DNA of 33,109 bases from Tubiluchus corallicola (GCA_030141605.1 JAQGDQ010001596.1:1-33109), one strand, 5' to 3'; shown: positions 1-10,075, numbered from the stretch's first letter. Notes: generated from the sequence alone by a model not told the origin. Numbers and translations are program-made.

Positions 1-112
1 GTACAACACACTGAATATCTTACAGTAGCACTGTACTTCAATTTTCGCTTTCGCAAACACGTGCAACACGCTCGTGGAATATTTTTGCTGTTGAAAATTA
101 TGTTAGTTTGTG
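1..112 (+). repeat. Dispersed repeat V, copy 1 (partial)
   Basis: This stretch closely matches 11360-11480 in the same orientation and about 5100-5160 in reverse. Shared segments include CACTGAATATCTTACAGTAG and TTTGCTGTTGAAAAT. The copy is cut on the left by the window edge. At about 113 it gives way to the left inverted arm: the other copies continue GTGATGTCATC, this one GTGATAAGAGTC. The family is not identified. Confidence 0.7.
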
Positions 113-745
113 ATAAGAGTCAAGTTTCTCACCAAGGCGGAGTTAAGAGCGAAGCCATACATAATTATGCTGTAACACACCCCCAGAAAACAGTGGCGGC
201 ATAGATAGAGATTTATTTAGATTTCAAGGTGTCTTCCATGTAATCATCAGTCTCATCTGAGCACGATTTAGTATGTTTAGGTATTCACAAAAACATAATA
301 ATAATAATAATAATCTTTATTTAAAGTCGGCTTTTGGGTCAACAATTAACATTAGCTCAAAGAGCTATTATCGCCGACTGTAAATAACAACCTACAACTG
401 CATAACAGAGACTATTATTACCCCACTTTTACCCTAAATACCACGCGTCAGGCAGGGCAACAGCAGGTACCATTTTTAAAGTCTTTGGTATGACCCGGCC
501 GCGGGTTCGAACTCACGACGGAAAGCAGACGCATTACCACTAGACTAAACCGTCTGGTGTCATATAGAAATTTGACACCAAAAATTTGTGATAATCAAAT
601 AAAAGCGACTACAAAGTATCAGATATAAAAAGGCAGCCACTTAGGTGCACAGCATATGCAGCCTAGGTCCACAGCATATACAGCCTAGGTGCACAGCATA
701 TACAGCTTTCATGCTGATTTGCTAAGTTTTTCATGCTTTTCACTT
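113..745. repeat. Left arm of large inverted repeat
   Basis: The arm is nearly identical to the reverse complement of about 6625-7257. Outer ends match (ATAAGAGTCAAGTTTCTCAC against GTGAGAAACTTGACTCTTAT), as do the inner ends around the word GCTGATTTGCTAAG. It includes a complete reverse-strand SINE (about 295-560) and three short head-to-tail copies of GCACAGCATATNCAGCCTAG near 645-705. The similarity runs past the SINE on both sides, so this is an inverted duplication or a long-terminal-inverted-repeat element and not two SINE insertions. Confidence 0.85.
295..560 (-). mobile_element. tRNA-derived SINE, copy 1 (in left arm)
   Basis: On the minus strand an RNA polymerase III box A (TAGTCTAGTGG) is followed by box B (GTTCGAACC, read at about 504-512), then a unique body and an (ATT)n tail at 295-313. 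The spacing and boxes match the tRNA-like head of a SINE. There is no intact tRNA cloverleaf, so it is not a tRNA gene. It has two sister copies, at 6800-7067 and 20228-20588. Confidence 0.8.
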
Positions 746-3637
746 AACAACTCCCCGTTTAACGACGTTTCGTTTTAACAACGCCAATCATTTGACAGCT
801 GCTTTTCACTTAACAACTCCCCATTTAACGACGTTTTGTTTTAACAACGCCTATAATTTGACACCTGCTTTTCATTTAACAACTCCCCATTTAACGACGT
901 TTCGTTTTAACAACGCCAATCATTTGACAGCTGCTTTTCATTTAACAACTCCCCGTTTAACGACGTTTCGCTTTAGCAACGCCTATCATTTGACACCTGC
1001 TTTTCATTTAACAACTCCCCGTTTAACGACGTTTTGTTTTAACAACGCCTATAATTTGACACCTGCTTTTCATTTAACAACTCCCCATTTAACGACGTTT
1101 CGTTTTAACAACGCCAATCATTTGACAGCTGCTTTTCATTTAACAACTCCCCGTTTAACGACGTTTCGCTTTAGCAACGCCTATCATTTGACACCTGCTT
1201 TTCATTTAACAACTCCCCGTTTAACGACGTTTTGTTTTAACAACGCCAATAATTTCACACCTGCTTTTCACTTAACAACTCCCCGTTTAACGACGCTTCG
1301 TTTTAACAACGCCAATAATTTGACACCTGCTTTTCACTTAACAACTCCCCGTTTAACGAGGTTTCGTTTTAACAACGTCAATCATTTGACACCTGCTTTT
1401 CACTTAACAACTCCCCGTTTAACGACGTTTTGTTTTAACAACGCCAATCATTTGACACCTGCTTTTCACTTAACAACTCCCCGTTTAACGACGTTTTGTT
1501 TTAACAACGCCAATAATTTCACACCTGCTTTTCACTTAACAACTCCCCGTTTAACGACGTTTCGTTTTAACAACGCCAATAATTTGACACCTGCTTTTCA
1601 CTTAACAACTCCCCGTTTAACGACGTTTCGTTTTAACAACGCCAATAATTTCACCTGCTTTTCACTTAACAACTCTTCCTTTAACGACGTTTCGTTTTAA
1701 CAACGCCAATCATTTGACACCTTTTTCACTTAACAACTCCCCGTTTAACGAGGTTTCGTTTTAACAACGTCAATCATTTGACATGCTTTCACTTAACAAC
1801 TCCCCGTTTAACGATGTTTCGTTTAACAACGCCAATCATTTGACACTGCTTTTCACTTAACAACTCCCCGTTTAACGACGTTTCGTTTTAACAACGCCTA
1901 TCATTTGACACCTGCTTTTCATTTAACAACTCCCCGTTTAACGACGTTTCGTTTTAACAACGCCAATCATTTGACACCTGCTTTTCATTTAACAACTCCC
2001 CGTTTAACGACGTTTCGTTTTAACGCCAATAATTTGACACCTGCTTTTCACTTAACAACTCCCCGTTTAACGACGTTTTGTTTTAACAACGCCAATAATT
2101 TGACACCTGCTTTTCACTTAACAACTCCCCGTTTAACGACGTTTCGTTTTAACAACGCCAATCATTTGACACCTGCTTTTCACTTAACAACTCCCCGTTT
2201 AACGACGTTTTGTTTTAACAACGCCAATAATTTGACACCTGCTTTTCACTTAACAACTCCCCGTTTAACGACGTTTCGTTTTAACAACGCCAATCATTTG
2301 ACACCTGCTTTTCACTTAACAACTCCCCGTTTAACGACGTTTTGTTTTAGCAACACCAATCATTTGACACCTGCTTTTCACTTAACAACTCCCCGTTTAA
2401 CGAGGTTTCGTTTTAACAACGTCAATCATTTGACACCTGCTTTTCACTTAACAACTCCCCGTTTAACGACGTTTTGTTTTAACAACGCCAATCATTTGAC
2501 ACCTGCTTTTCACTTAACAACTCCCCGTTTAACGACGTTTTGTTTTAACAACGCCAATAATTTCACACCTGCTTTTCACTTAACAACTCCCCGTTTAACG
2601 ACGCTTCGTTTTAACAACGCCAATAATTTGACACCTGCTTTTCACTTAACAACTCCCCGTTTAACGACGTTTCGTTTTAACAACGCCAATAATTTCACAC
2701 CTGCTTTTCACTTAACAACTCTTCCTTTAACGACGTTTCGTTTTAACAACGCCAATCATTTGACACCTGCTTTTCACTTAACAACTCCCCGTTTAACGAG
2801 GTTTCGTTTTAACAACGTCAATCATTTGACACCTGCTTTTCACTTAACAACTCCCCGTTTAACGATGTTTCGTTTTAACAACGCCAATCATTTGACACCT
2901 GCTTTTCACTTAACAACTCCCCGTTTAACGACGTTTTGTTTTAACAACGCCAATCATTTGACACCTGCTTTTCACTTAACAACTCCCCGTTTAACGACGT
3001 TTTGTTTTAACAACGCCAATAATTTCACACCTGCTTTTCACTTAACAACTCCCCGTTTAACGACGCTTCGTTTTAACGACGCCAATAATTTGACATCTGC
3101 TTTTCACTTAACAACTCCCCGTTTAACGACGTTTTGTTTTAACAACGCCAATAATTTCACACCTGCTTTTCACTTAAAAACTCCCCGTTTAACGACGTTT
3201 TGTTTTAACAACGCCAATAATTTGACACCTGCTTTTCACTTAACAACTCCCCGTTTAACGACGTTTTGTTTTAACAACGCCAATAATTTCACACCTGCTT
3301 TTCACTTAACAACTCTTCGTTTAACGACGTTTCGTTTTAACAACGCCAATCATTTGACACCTGCTTTTCACTTAACAACTCCCCGTTTAACGACGTTTTG
3401 TTTTAGCAACACCAATCATTTGACACCTGCTTTTCACTTAACAACTCCCCATTTAACGAGGTTTCGTTTTAACAACGCCAATCATTTGACACCTGCTTTT
3501 CACTTAACAACTCCCCGTTTAACGACGTTTTGTTTTAGCAACACCAATCATTTGACACCTGCTTTTCACTTAACAACTCCCCATTTAACGACGTTTCATT
3601 TTAACAACGCCAATCATTTGACACCTGCTTTTCACTT
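736..3637. repeat. 66-bp minisatellite, about 44 units
   Basis: The array repeats a 66-bp unit containing CACTTAACAACTCCCCGTTT, ACGACGTTTCGTTTTAACAA and CGCCAATCATTTGACACCTG. Variant sites (GACG/GAGG, TTTCG/TTTTG, CAATCA/CAATAA) recur in blocks. A few small deletions occur near 1650-1850 and 2020. Because 66 is a multiple of three and the unit lacks stops in one frame, the array keeps open frames of 302 and 597 codons with a 22-residue repeat. These are best read as by-products of the repeat. The unit resembles the left end of the transposon at 28741-28825. Confidence 0.93.
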
Positions 3638-3639
3638 AG

Positions 3640-3964
3640 CAGCTTTTCAAAGTTTCCTTGTGTACATGTGCTGTTGCTATAGGTCAAAGTTTAAGTGAAC
3701 CACTGCAATGCATTTTAACTACAACCATCACATTCATTTGGCTAAAACAAAGCCATCTGCTTCATCAGTTCAGTAACTTCAGTTGTTTTACATGGATTTT
3801 ACTTAATTATGCATTAGTCTGTGCATAGATTGACCTTGCAGGACCTTACAATAGGTTGGATAGCGAGGCGTTGTCAAGTGTACATAAATGCGTTGTCTGG
3901 TGCACTTAACCTTTGACCTTTTAACGATCAGTTGCAGTTGCCGGAACTGTGAAAGGGCTTATTA
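3640..3964 (-). mobile_element. Dispersed inverted-repeat element W, copy 1
   Basis: Read on the minus strand, this stretch matches parts of 8134-8670 and 12417-13795. The ends are imperfect inverted repeats related to AAGCCTTTTCACAGTTCC. Internal markers are a TCAAAGGTCAAGTG-like stretch and GGTNCACTTAA-C/A-CTTTG near both ends. It abuts the minisatellite on its left. No coding sequence is seen, so it is probably a non-autonomous DNA element. Its superfamily is not clear, as target-site duplications cannot be read. Confidence 0.65.
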
Positions 3965-4067
3965 GGGAGCTTCTTCTTCATACTTGAAAGATACTCTGTT
4001 ACTGTTAAACAATGGCACCTGAATTCCAAGCTCTGTTGTTATTGTTTACTGTTGTTATTGTTTACAG

Positions 4068-4196
4068 ATGTGGATGAATGCACCACTGGGGTTCACATTT
4101 GCCACGAGAATGCAGAATGTACAAATACTGATGGTAGTCATACATGTGCCTGTACTCGTTTTGGTTACCAAGGTAACGGAGTCAGCACTTGTGAAG
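4068..4196 (+). CDS. cbEGF exon 1 of window (type A domain)
   Basis: This 43-codon exon encodes one complete calcium-binding EGF-like domain. A TTTACAG acceptor precedes it and a GTATGT donor follows it, both in phase 1. The domain opens with DVDEC, the N-terminal calcium-ligand motif, and has six cysteines: C-x6-C-HENAE-C-x8-C-x-C-x12-C. The C5-C6 loop carries GYQGNG, which places it in type A. The hydroxylation/calcium motif between C3 and C4 has His (C-T-N-x4-H-T-C) where the other exons have Tyr or Phe, so calcium affinity may be altered. In the family, such domains form rigid calcium-bridged rods or ligand-binding arrays outside the cell. The exon lies between the two inverted arms at 113-745 and 6625-7257. 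No earlier EGF exon was found upstream in the window. Confidence 0.9.
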
Positions 4197-4400
4197 GTAT
4201 GTATGATGATAAAACGGACGTCATCTTGTCAACTTCAACTTCTAATCCACCAGATTTAAAATTTGCAAATTTATTTGTTATGATACAGTCTTTCATTAAA
4301 AGAAAACAGAATGATTTTTCATATCATGTTCCATTTTGAAGTACGGTAAAAAGTGTGCATTTTAATATCGGTGTTGCAGGTGCAAATATTTTGGTCCATT

Positions 4401-4608
4401 ACCTCTTCCCAAGGTAGTATATGCATTAGAAGCCACAATATATTAGACTGTAGTTCAACAAGCTAGACTACCCCTTCCCAAGGTAGTATATACATTAGAA
4501 GCCACAATATATTAGACTGTAGTTCAACAAGCTAGACTACCCCTTCTCAAGGTAGTATATGCATTAGAAGCCACAATATATTAGACTGTAGTTCAACAAG
4601 CTAGACTA
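4401..4608. repeat. Three tandem copies of a 69-bp unit
   Basis: The unit starts CTTCCCAAGGTAGTATATGC and contains GAAGCCACAATATATTAGAC. Copies begin at 4405, 4474 and 4543 and differ by only one or two bases, so the triplication is recent. It lies in the intron about 200 bp after exon 4068. Confidence 0.92.
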
Positions 4609-4757
4609 CTTTTTCTACTCTGACATTGTAAAGGTGGAACTTGTTATGTACACACGTCTTTGTTACATTTAAAAATTTGACTTATAATTATACTGCTACC
4701 TTTTACTGACATTGCGGCTTTTTCTCGACTCAATATTGGACCAACAATAATAAACGG

Positions 4758-4961
4758 TTGTAATGTATACGCTCAAACAAAAGTTGCGTTCCCATATCTA
4801 TGTTAGTTTATTCTGCAAAAATACAAATTTTCTGTACTCTTGCACTTATTTCAGTAGATTTGTAGATGTAGTAATTGTAGACTACAGAAAATTTGTATTT
4901 TTGTAGAATAAACTAACATAGATATGGGAACGCAACTTTGGTTTGAGCGTATACATTACAA
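4758..4961. mobile_element. Palindromic (foldback-type) MITE
   Basis: Two arms of about 80 bp (4758-4837 and 4883-4961) are near-perfect inverted copies, with a spacer of about 45 bp. The outer ends read TTGTAATGTATACGCTCAAA and its complement, and AGTTGCGTTCCCATATCTAT occurs in the arms. No coding sequence is present. In RNA it would form a long hairpin inside the intron. Flanking duplications are not clear. Confidence 0.85.
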
Positions 4962-5031
4962 TCTATAATATTGCCAAAGTGTTTCTGATAAATAAGAAGT
5001 AGGTAAAAAACTTAATTAACAACTGATGAGC

Positions 5032-5925
5032 CCGGATGACATCACGACTGAACATAACAACTTTCAATGACACAAACATTCAATAAGCCTGTTGGTTGTC
5101 TGTGTTTGCAAGAGCGAAAATTGAAGTACAGGGCTACTGTGCAACATTCAGTGTAATATACAAAAACTCCACAAATTTCAAGTTTAAAATTCAAATTTAA
5201 AGTATACTGTTCTACCAATGCATGGCTCCTAAATGTGTGCACTACATCACAACCGAACACTTCTTAACTGAGAAGTACAGCACCTGTTTTTGTGCAACGT
5301 GTTTCCAAAATACAGACATAGACATAGACATAGAACATTTATTTTCTCCAATTAGTTTAACATCAAAAGTTTTTTAAATATCAAATAATTATAATCATAG
5401 AGCAGGGCAGGGAAGGGCCATGGGGTCATCTAGTCTCCTGCCTTTTCTTATAAATAGATTAGTATATTAAAAATGCTGCATATAACAAAAACAAATAAGA
5501 AAAAAATAATAATAAAAACAGTGTGAATGATACAAATTATCCAAAAAGAACTGAAAACAAAAAATAATAAAGTTAGATACCTAAATCTAAACAAAACAAT
5601 ACAGTTATTCAGTAAATAGGATTAATATATGTAGTAGTTTCAAATGGGGTCTTATTAACAGGGGAATTTGACCAAGGTTAGTGAGTAAAGTTAAAAAACT
5701 GAGAGTATGGAAAGAAAAAAATAAGGCGCTAGTGCCAATCTAACTAGCGAATGGAAAAATGCATGTAACAGCGAAGAACTAGTGGCGTGAATGCGAATTT
5801 GTGTTTGTGTGTTAGCAACACGTAAGTCGTTTTTCAGAAAAACACTACGTTCCCTTTCAATATTTTTTGGGGTAGATTGTTTTGAGCTATAGTTTAAGAT
5901 TGGGGTTCCAGTTTTCTTTTAATGT
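5032..5925 (-). repeat. Dispersed repeat V, copy 2, interrupted
   Basis: On the minus strand, 5728-5925 matches about 11005-11200 and 5032-5312 matches about 11225-11480. The two parts are separated by an unrelated insert at 5312-5727. Shared words include CTAACTAGCGAA and AACAGGTGCTGTAC (as complements). The family has no recognised protein. It may be the 3' part of a larger transposon, but I cannot assign it. Confidence 0.65.
5312..5727 (-). mobile_element. Retrotransposon 3' end inserted in repeat V
   Basis: This block interrupts repeat V relative to its uninterrupted copy at 11005-11480. On the minus strand it ends with AATAAATGTTC followed by a short (TCTATG)n tail, typical of the 3' end of a non-LTR retrotransposon with a microsatellite tail. 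No reverse transcriptase sequence can be read in it, so it would be a 5'-truncated copy. Confidence 0.55.
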
Positions 5926-6177
5926 TGTAGATAATATTTTCAAGTCAAAGTAAATTCTATTGCATTTCCATACTGTGCGATAACACATACTAATTTAAAA
6001 CTTAGCTTATAATTATAATTATAATTTATAATAACTAATTAAATTTTTCACTTAGCTTATTAGCTATTATGTTTGTGTAATAAAAAATTGATTTGAAATA
6101 AAGTTACATTGTAATTGAGGAAATTAGAGTTCCAGCATTTAATAAATGAGATACTTAATTGAAATTTTTAGTCCTTA

Positions 6178-6570
6178 ACTCGTTCAGGACCATAAGCATT
6201 TGCTGGATTTTGCAGAGGTTCATGAAAAACTGTCTCACTAAGCAGCAACTGCGTTATATTTGTTGACCTTTTGTAGATTTCTATTCCTCACACACTAGAT
6301 TTTCCTGCAAAATTATATAGGAAATGCACTTGCTTTTACCTTAGACAAATTAAAAATTGATTTTTGACGAATAAATTGAAAAAATCTTTCAATAAGTGCA
6401 GTGCTTGCAATGTAACAATATACGGTGTCACTTTGTGAAATCAGCTAATGTAGAAGATTTCAACTATCCAGACACAACACTCTGATAGACTTTAGCCTCA
6501 AGTCTACTCCATTTTTAAAGAGAAAATCTTGTTAAAAGATGAAACGACCTTAATTTCTCCTTGTGTCAAA
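6178..6570 (+). repeat. Dispersed repeat X, copy 1 (partial)
   Basis: The stretch starts near AGGACCATAAGCATTTGCTG and matches 24388-24740 in the same orientation and 16900-17513 in reverse. Shared marks are TTCATGAAAAACTGTCT and CAGACACAACACTCTGATA. After about 6560 it diverges and meets a solo transposon terminus. No protein is recognised. Confidence 0.75.
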
Positions 6571-6611
6571 ACACGTCGCTCCCAAAGTGAGTCTATTAAG
6601 CGCCGCCTACT
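6571..6611 (-). mobile_element. Solo terminus of a TA-flanked transposon
   Basis: Read on the minus strand, the sequence CAGTAGGCGGCGCTTAATAG, then ACTCACTTTGGGAG, matches the left terminal inverted repeat of the element at 12735-13707 at almost every base. Only one end is present, so it is a decayed or deleted copy next to the right inverted arm. Confidence 0.7.
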
Positions 6612-6624
6612 GTATTTGAATTTA

Positions 6625-7257
6625 AGCATGAAAAAACTTAGCAAATCAGCATGAAAGCTGTATATGCTGTGCACCTAGGCTGTATATGCTGTGGACCTAG
6701 GCTGCATATGCTGTGCACCTAAGTGGCTGCCTTTTTATATCTGATACTTTGTAGTCGCTTTTATTTGATTATCACAAATTTTTGGTGTCAAATTTCTATA
6801 TGACACCAGACGGTTTAGTCTAGTGGTAATGCGTCTGCTTTCCGTCGTGAGTTCGAACCAGCGGCCGGGTCATACCAAAGACTTTAAAAATGGTACCTGC
6901 TGTTGCCCTGCCTGACGCGTGGTATTTAGGGTAAAAGTAGGGTAATAATAGTCTCTGTTATGCAGTTGTAGGTTGTTATTTACAGTCGGCGATAATAGCT
7001 CTTTGAGCTAATGTTAATTGTTGACCCAAAAGCCGACTTTAAATAAAGATTATTATTATTATTATTATGTTTTTGTGAATACCTAAACATAGTAAATCGT
7101 GCTCAGATGAGACTGATGATTACATGGAAGACACCTTTGAAATCTAAATAAATCTCTATCTATGCTGCCACTGCCATGTTTTCTTGGGGGTGTGTTACAG
7201 CATAATTATGTATGGCTTCGCTCTTAACTCCGCCTTGGTGAGAAACTTGACTCTTAT
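6625..7257. repeat. Right arm of large inverted repeat
   Basis: Reverse complement of 113-745 with only scattered base changes, including the SINE and the flanking sequence. Together the arms enclose about 5.9 kb: the minisatellite, exon 4068 and several repeats. The high identity of the arms points to recent formation, to gene conversion between them, or to an assembly join. Confidence 0.85.
6800..7067 (+). mobile_element. tRNA-derived SINE, copy 2 (in right arm)
   Basis: Box A TAGTCTAGTGG at 6816-6826 and box B GTTCGAACC at 6851-6859 match the RNA polymerase III consensus TRGYNNARNNG and GWTCRANNC. The body ends with AATAAAG and an (ATT)n tail near 7048-7067. It is the mirror copy of the SINE at 295-560. 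Confidence 0.85.
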
Positions 7258-7944
7258 GAAACTTGCTTGTGCTGGTGTGGGGCGTGCTTCTGGTTTATTC
7301 GGCCTGTGAAAGTCATGTTTAAAGTTGTAGATCACTCACTTGTAGAAGAAGAATAAAAAACTATACTACATATTTGCACAGAAAAGTGTTTATTAAACTA
7401 CATGCACATATGTAGAATGACTGCTGCACTGAACACTGAGAATGAGAGTGTCCTGCACTGAACACTGAGAGTTAGACAGTAAGTAACATGAGTATCACGA
7501 CTTCTGCACTGCATTGAGAGTGAGACAGTGACTAGAAAGTAAATCAGGCAGTATATATAGGTATAGGTGATTATGCAGACTTGGCTTCACAAAACCATTA
7601 CTTTAAATTAGGGAGAGATCCAGTGAATATGCATTCACTGGACCGTACAATTATACTGGGGGTGAGTTTAGCTAGTAGAGTAACAGGATTAGTTCATAGA
7701 TTGCAGCACCTAAAAATGAACAACTACAACTTCCACACGGCCTGCAACCATCGTGACTTCCATAAACTATACTTCAGAACAGCTACAATTATTAAAAATG
7801 CATTAAAATATTTAATAAATTAAATTGCGATCAAACTAGGCATGAAATGTTTGTGAATTTCTGCAACTTGTGTTGTGTTTTTTTATTTGTTTATGGAAAT
7901 ATTAATGTGTTCACGATCAATGCGAAGATGCTCTTTTGTTTTAG
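7258..7944. other. Intron sequence without recognised features
   Basis: No exon, RNA gene or familiar element is seen. Between about 7424 and 7530 the words TGCACTGAACACTGAGA and GAGTGAGACAGTGA recur as a degraded short repeat. An 80-codon open frame at 7581-7823 has no recognisable domain and no splice context, so I do not call it. Confidence 0.5.
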
Positions 7945-8073
7945 ATGTTGACGAATGTGAACAGGATACGGACACGTGTGATCAAACCACAACCGTATGT
8001 CAAAACACGGACGGGAGTTACCGTTGTAATTGTAGACAGGGTCATGTGAGAGTGGATGCTACAACTTGTGCAG
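7945..8073 (+). CDS. cbEGF exon 2 (type B domain)
   Basis: A 43-codon exon with acceptor TTTTAG and donor GTATGG, phase 1 on both sides. It begins DVDEC and has six cysteines, with six residues between C2 and C3 (DQTTTV), the mark of type B here. C-Q-N-T-D-G-S-Y-R-C fits the C-x-[DN]-x4-[YF]-x-C motif of calcium-binding, often hydroxylated EGF domains. The C5-C6 loop has 11 residues and lacks the G-x-G-x-G of type A. The 3.75 kb intron before it holds the minisatellite's neighbour elements, a palindromic element and the right inverted arm. Type C and D partners, expected next if the A-B-C-D block were complete, were not found in the 2.46 kb intron that follows. Confidence 0.92.
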
Positions 8074-8133
8074 GTATGGTTGACCAATGGCTATCTTGAC
8101 TTGCTTTTCGCCATATTACTGCAGTATCATATT

Positions 8134-8670
8134 AAGCCTTTTCACAGTTCCAACGATTGATGATGATCGTGAAAAGATCAAATGTAGTGATTGAGTGCTC
8201 TGTCTGTACTTACCGATAATATATAAATTTTAACTTAATTTCACATAAATTAAAATAAATTACAGTAATATTTGTTAATTTTGTGAAGTAATGTCAAGAT
8301 GCGAACATTCTCTGATGTGAAGTATCACAGCATGAGTGTTCATTCAGTCTAGCGTATACCGAAGGATTATTTCTTTACATATTCGTATTGTAGACGACTC
8401 TTTAGCGACATCTCCCAAAAACATGTCGTAAATATAAGTCGACCCCAAAAATTTCACCTTAAAATCGCCTCCCAAAAATTCGACTTGTACGTAAGTATAT
8501 ACGGTAGTTCATTTTTTCTTCTTCCCAAGCAAAATCCTGCTAGTAAATCAGTCTATGCATAATTAAGTAAAGTCCACGTTAAATAGCTAACGTTAGTGAA
8601 CTGATGTGGCAGATGGCTTTGCTTTACCCACACGTGACGTGGCGGTCATAGTTAAGATGCAAGAATGATT
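8134..8670 (+). mobile_element. Element W, copy 2, with nested insertion
   Basis: The left end AAGCCTTTTCACAGTTCC and the segment from AGTTCATTTTTTCTTCTTCC to GTTAAGATGC match 12417-12732 and 13710 onwards. The copy is interrupted by a 292-bp TA-flanked element at 8213-8504. The right end is missing, so it is truncated after about 8670. Confidence 0.7.
8213..8504. mobile_element. 292-bp TA-flanked MITE, copy 1
   Basis: It is exactly as long as the copy at 25605-25896 and highly similar throughout. TA on each side and short inverted ends (CCGATAATATATA against TATATACGG) suggest a Tc1/mariner-type target. Internal marks are ATTCTCTGATGTGAAG and CCCAAAAATTCGACTT. It sits inside element W: W sequence resumes with AGTTCATTTTTTCTTC directly after it. 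No coding capacity is apparent. Confidence 0.78.
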
Positions 8671-9113
8671 ATCAGTTTAATTAGATTAGTAGATTTTTCT
8701 GTTAGTAAGTTATTTGTGCAAATATCACACCAGTAAAGATGTTTTTGTTGGAATAAATTCTCTTGAAAGGAGTCTAGTAATATTGTGCTTGCCCACTTTC
8801 CAGGTTAGACTGGTTCTCAGTCCTGTTTCGAATCTCTGTTATTCTTTTATTTTGTTTGTTCACATTTTAGGATTCTTTCTGATTCATTTTAGTATTGGGT
8901 TAGAATTTTTCCATTGCCCACTGTCAGTGCTACTTTTGTAATTTATTCAATTACGATGGTCATTTGGGGGATGGATGTGGCTGATACGACAATGACCGCC
9001 CCTTGTTTTTGAGCACTTGTCTATGATTTTGCCAAATTTTGCAGTGGACCAATTAGCGGTGTAAAGTTTATTGTAGCTACATTTGAAAAATGGTTTGCTG
9101 ATATGTTATTTAT
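8671..9113. other. Intron sequence without recognised features
   Basis: AT-rich intron sequence between elements W and Y. A 75-codon open frame at 8714-8941 has no known domain. No type C or D EGF exon could be found here, although the block order would allow one. Confidence 0.5.
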
Positions 9114-9742
9114 GTGCTTGCATGTGAACATCAGTCATAAGTCGGCATTTTACAGTTTCCTAGTTATTCACATATCCTGAATCTCCATTTCACGAGGATC
9201 ATTTTGATACCAAGTTCATCACTCTATGTTATTTCTAAACTGAGATAATCCACGTTGAAGTTGAGGTGCAGGCTGCACACTGAAAAACATTACCTAGAGA
9301 AATCTCCGTTAAAGTCAGCCATTGTTTTCGTCTCATCTCTACAAAACACTTAGCAACCGTGCAAATGTTGGTTGCTATGGACTTTGCAAGAATACATTGA
9401 AGTTATGTTTAAATCCAATAGATGGCTCTTCCTGACGAAGATCTGGTCTTGTCAACAGAAAAAACCCGAAGCAAAATGGCTGCTTCTACAAGCTACAATC
9501 GGAGTTTGAAAATACAAGTTTTTTTTCAATTACATTACTAGTTTTTAGCCAGGAAAGTGGGTTCCAGGTTATAAAATTAGGTTCTTGGTATTTTTTAAAA
9601 TGTTCTTGATAATTTGACGTTTGTTTTTATAAAAAGCAAAAAATTGACATTAGTTCAAACTGTTAGAGCATTCTACTTTTCAAACATCATAACGTAGTTT
9701 TGACTATGCCGACTTGTGAACGGTTTTGGTTTGCAAGCACAC
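9114..9742 (+). mobile_element. Dispersed element Y, copy 1
   Basis: Ends are imperfect inverted repeats of about 35 bp: GTGCTTGCATGTGAACATCA then TCATAAGTCGGCA on the left, and TGCCGACTTGTGAACGG to GCAAGCACAC on the right. The body shares GATGGCTCTTCCTGACGAAG and TTGTCAACAGAAAAA with copies at 18955-19614 (reverse) and 23634-24143. No transposase is recognised, so it is probably a non-autonomous DNA transposon. Target duplications are unclear. Confidence 0.72.
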
Positions 9743-10075
9743 GTTCGATAGTTTCTTTAAAGAAAAGAAACCACTTTACTTACATAAATGTAAAAAAATT
9801 TCCTTTCGAAATTTTAAATCACTTACATGCACACAAAGCTTGGATTAGCAGTAACTTTGGGTAAAATTTTTAAATTTAAACTCCCGTGATGAGTCTGATG
9901 ACCGTTAGCTAGGGCCATTTTGTGAGTAAGTCGTTTGAAACAAGTTTAGATAACATTGCACAAGGTTTGAAAAATAATCAGAGCTTTTCTAATACATTCT
10001 TCACTAACTAAGCAAAGTTTGAATTACATTATCTTGTCAGTTAGATTAACAATATGTTTTTGGTGAATCAGTAGT
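9743..10075. other. Intron sequence without recognised features
   Basis: AT-rich non-coding sequence. No gene, no clear repeat and no EGF exon. Confidence 0.5.

Noticed and set aside
792-3698. Two long plus-strand open frames (302 and 597 codons) with a 22-residue repeat
   Set aside because: They are translations of the 66-bp minisatellite. They have no splice or promoter context and the unit derives from a transposon-like sequence, so they are not listed as genes.
6811-6880. Possible tRNA gene with box A and box B
   Set aside because: No cloverleaf with paired acceptor stem is seen. The same sequence occurs three times with a shared body and ATT tail, so it is a SINE head.
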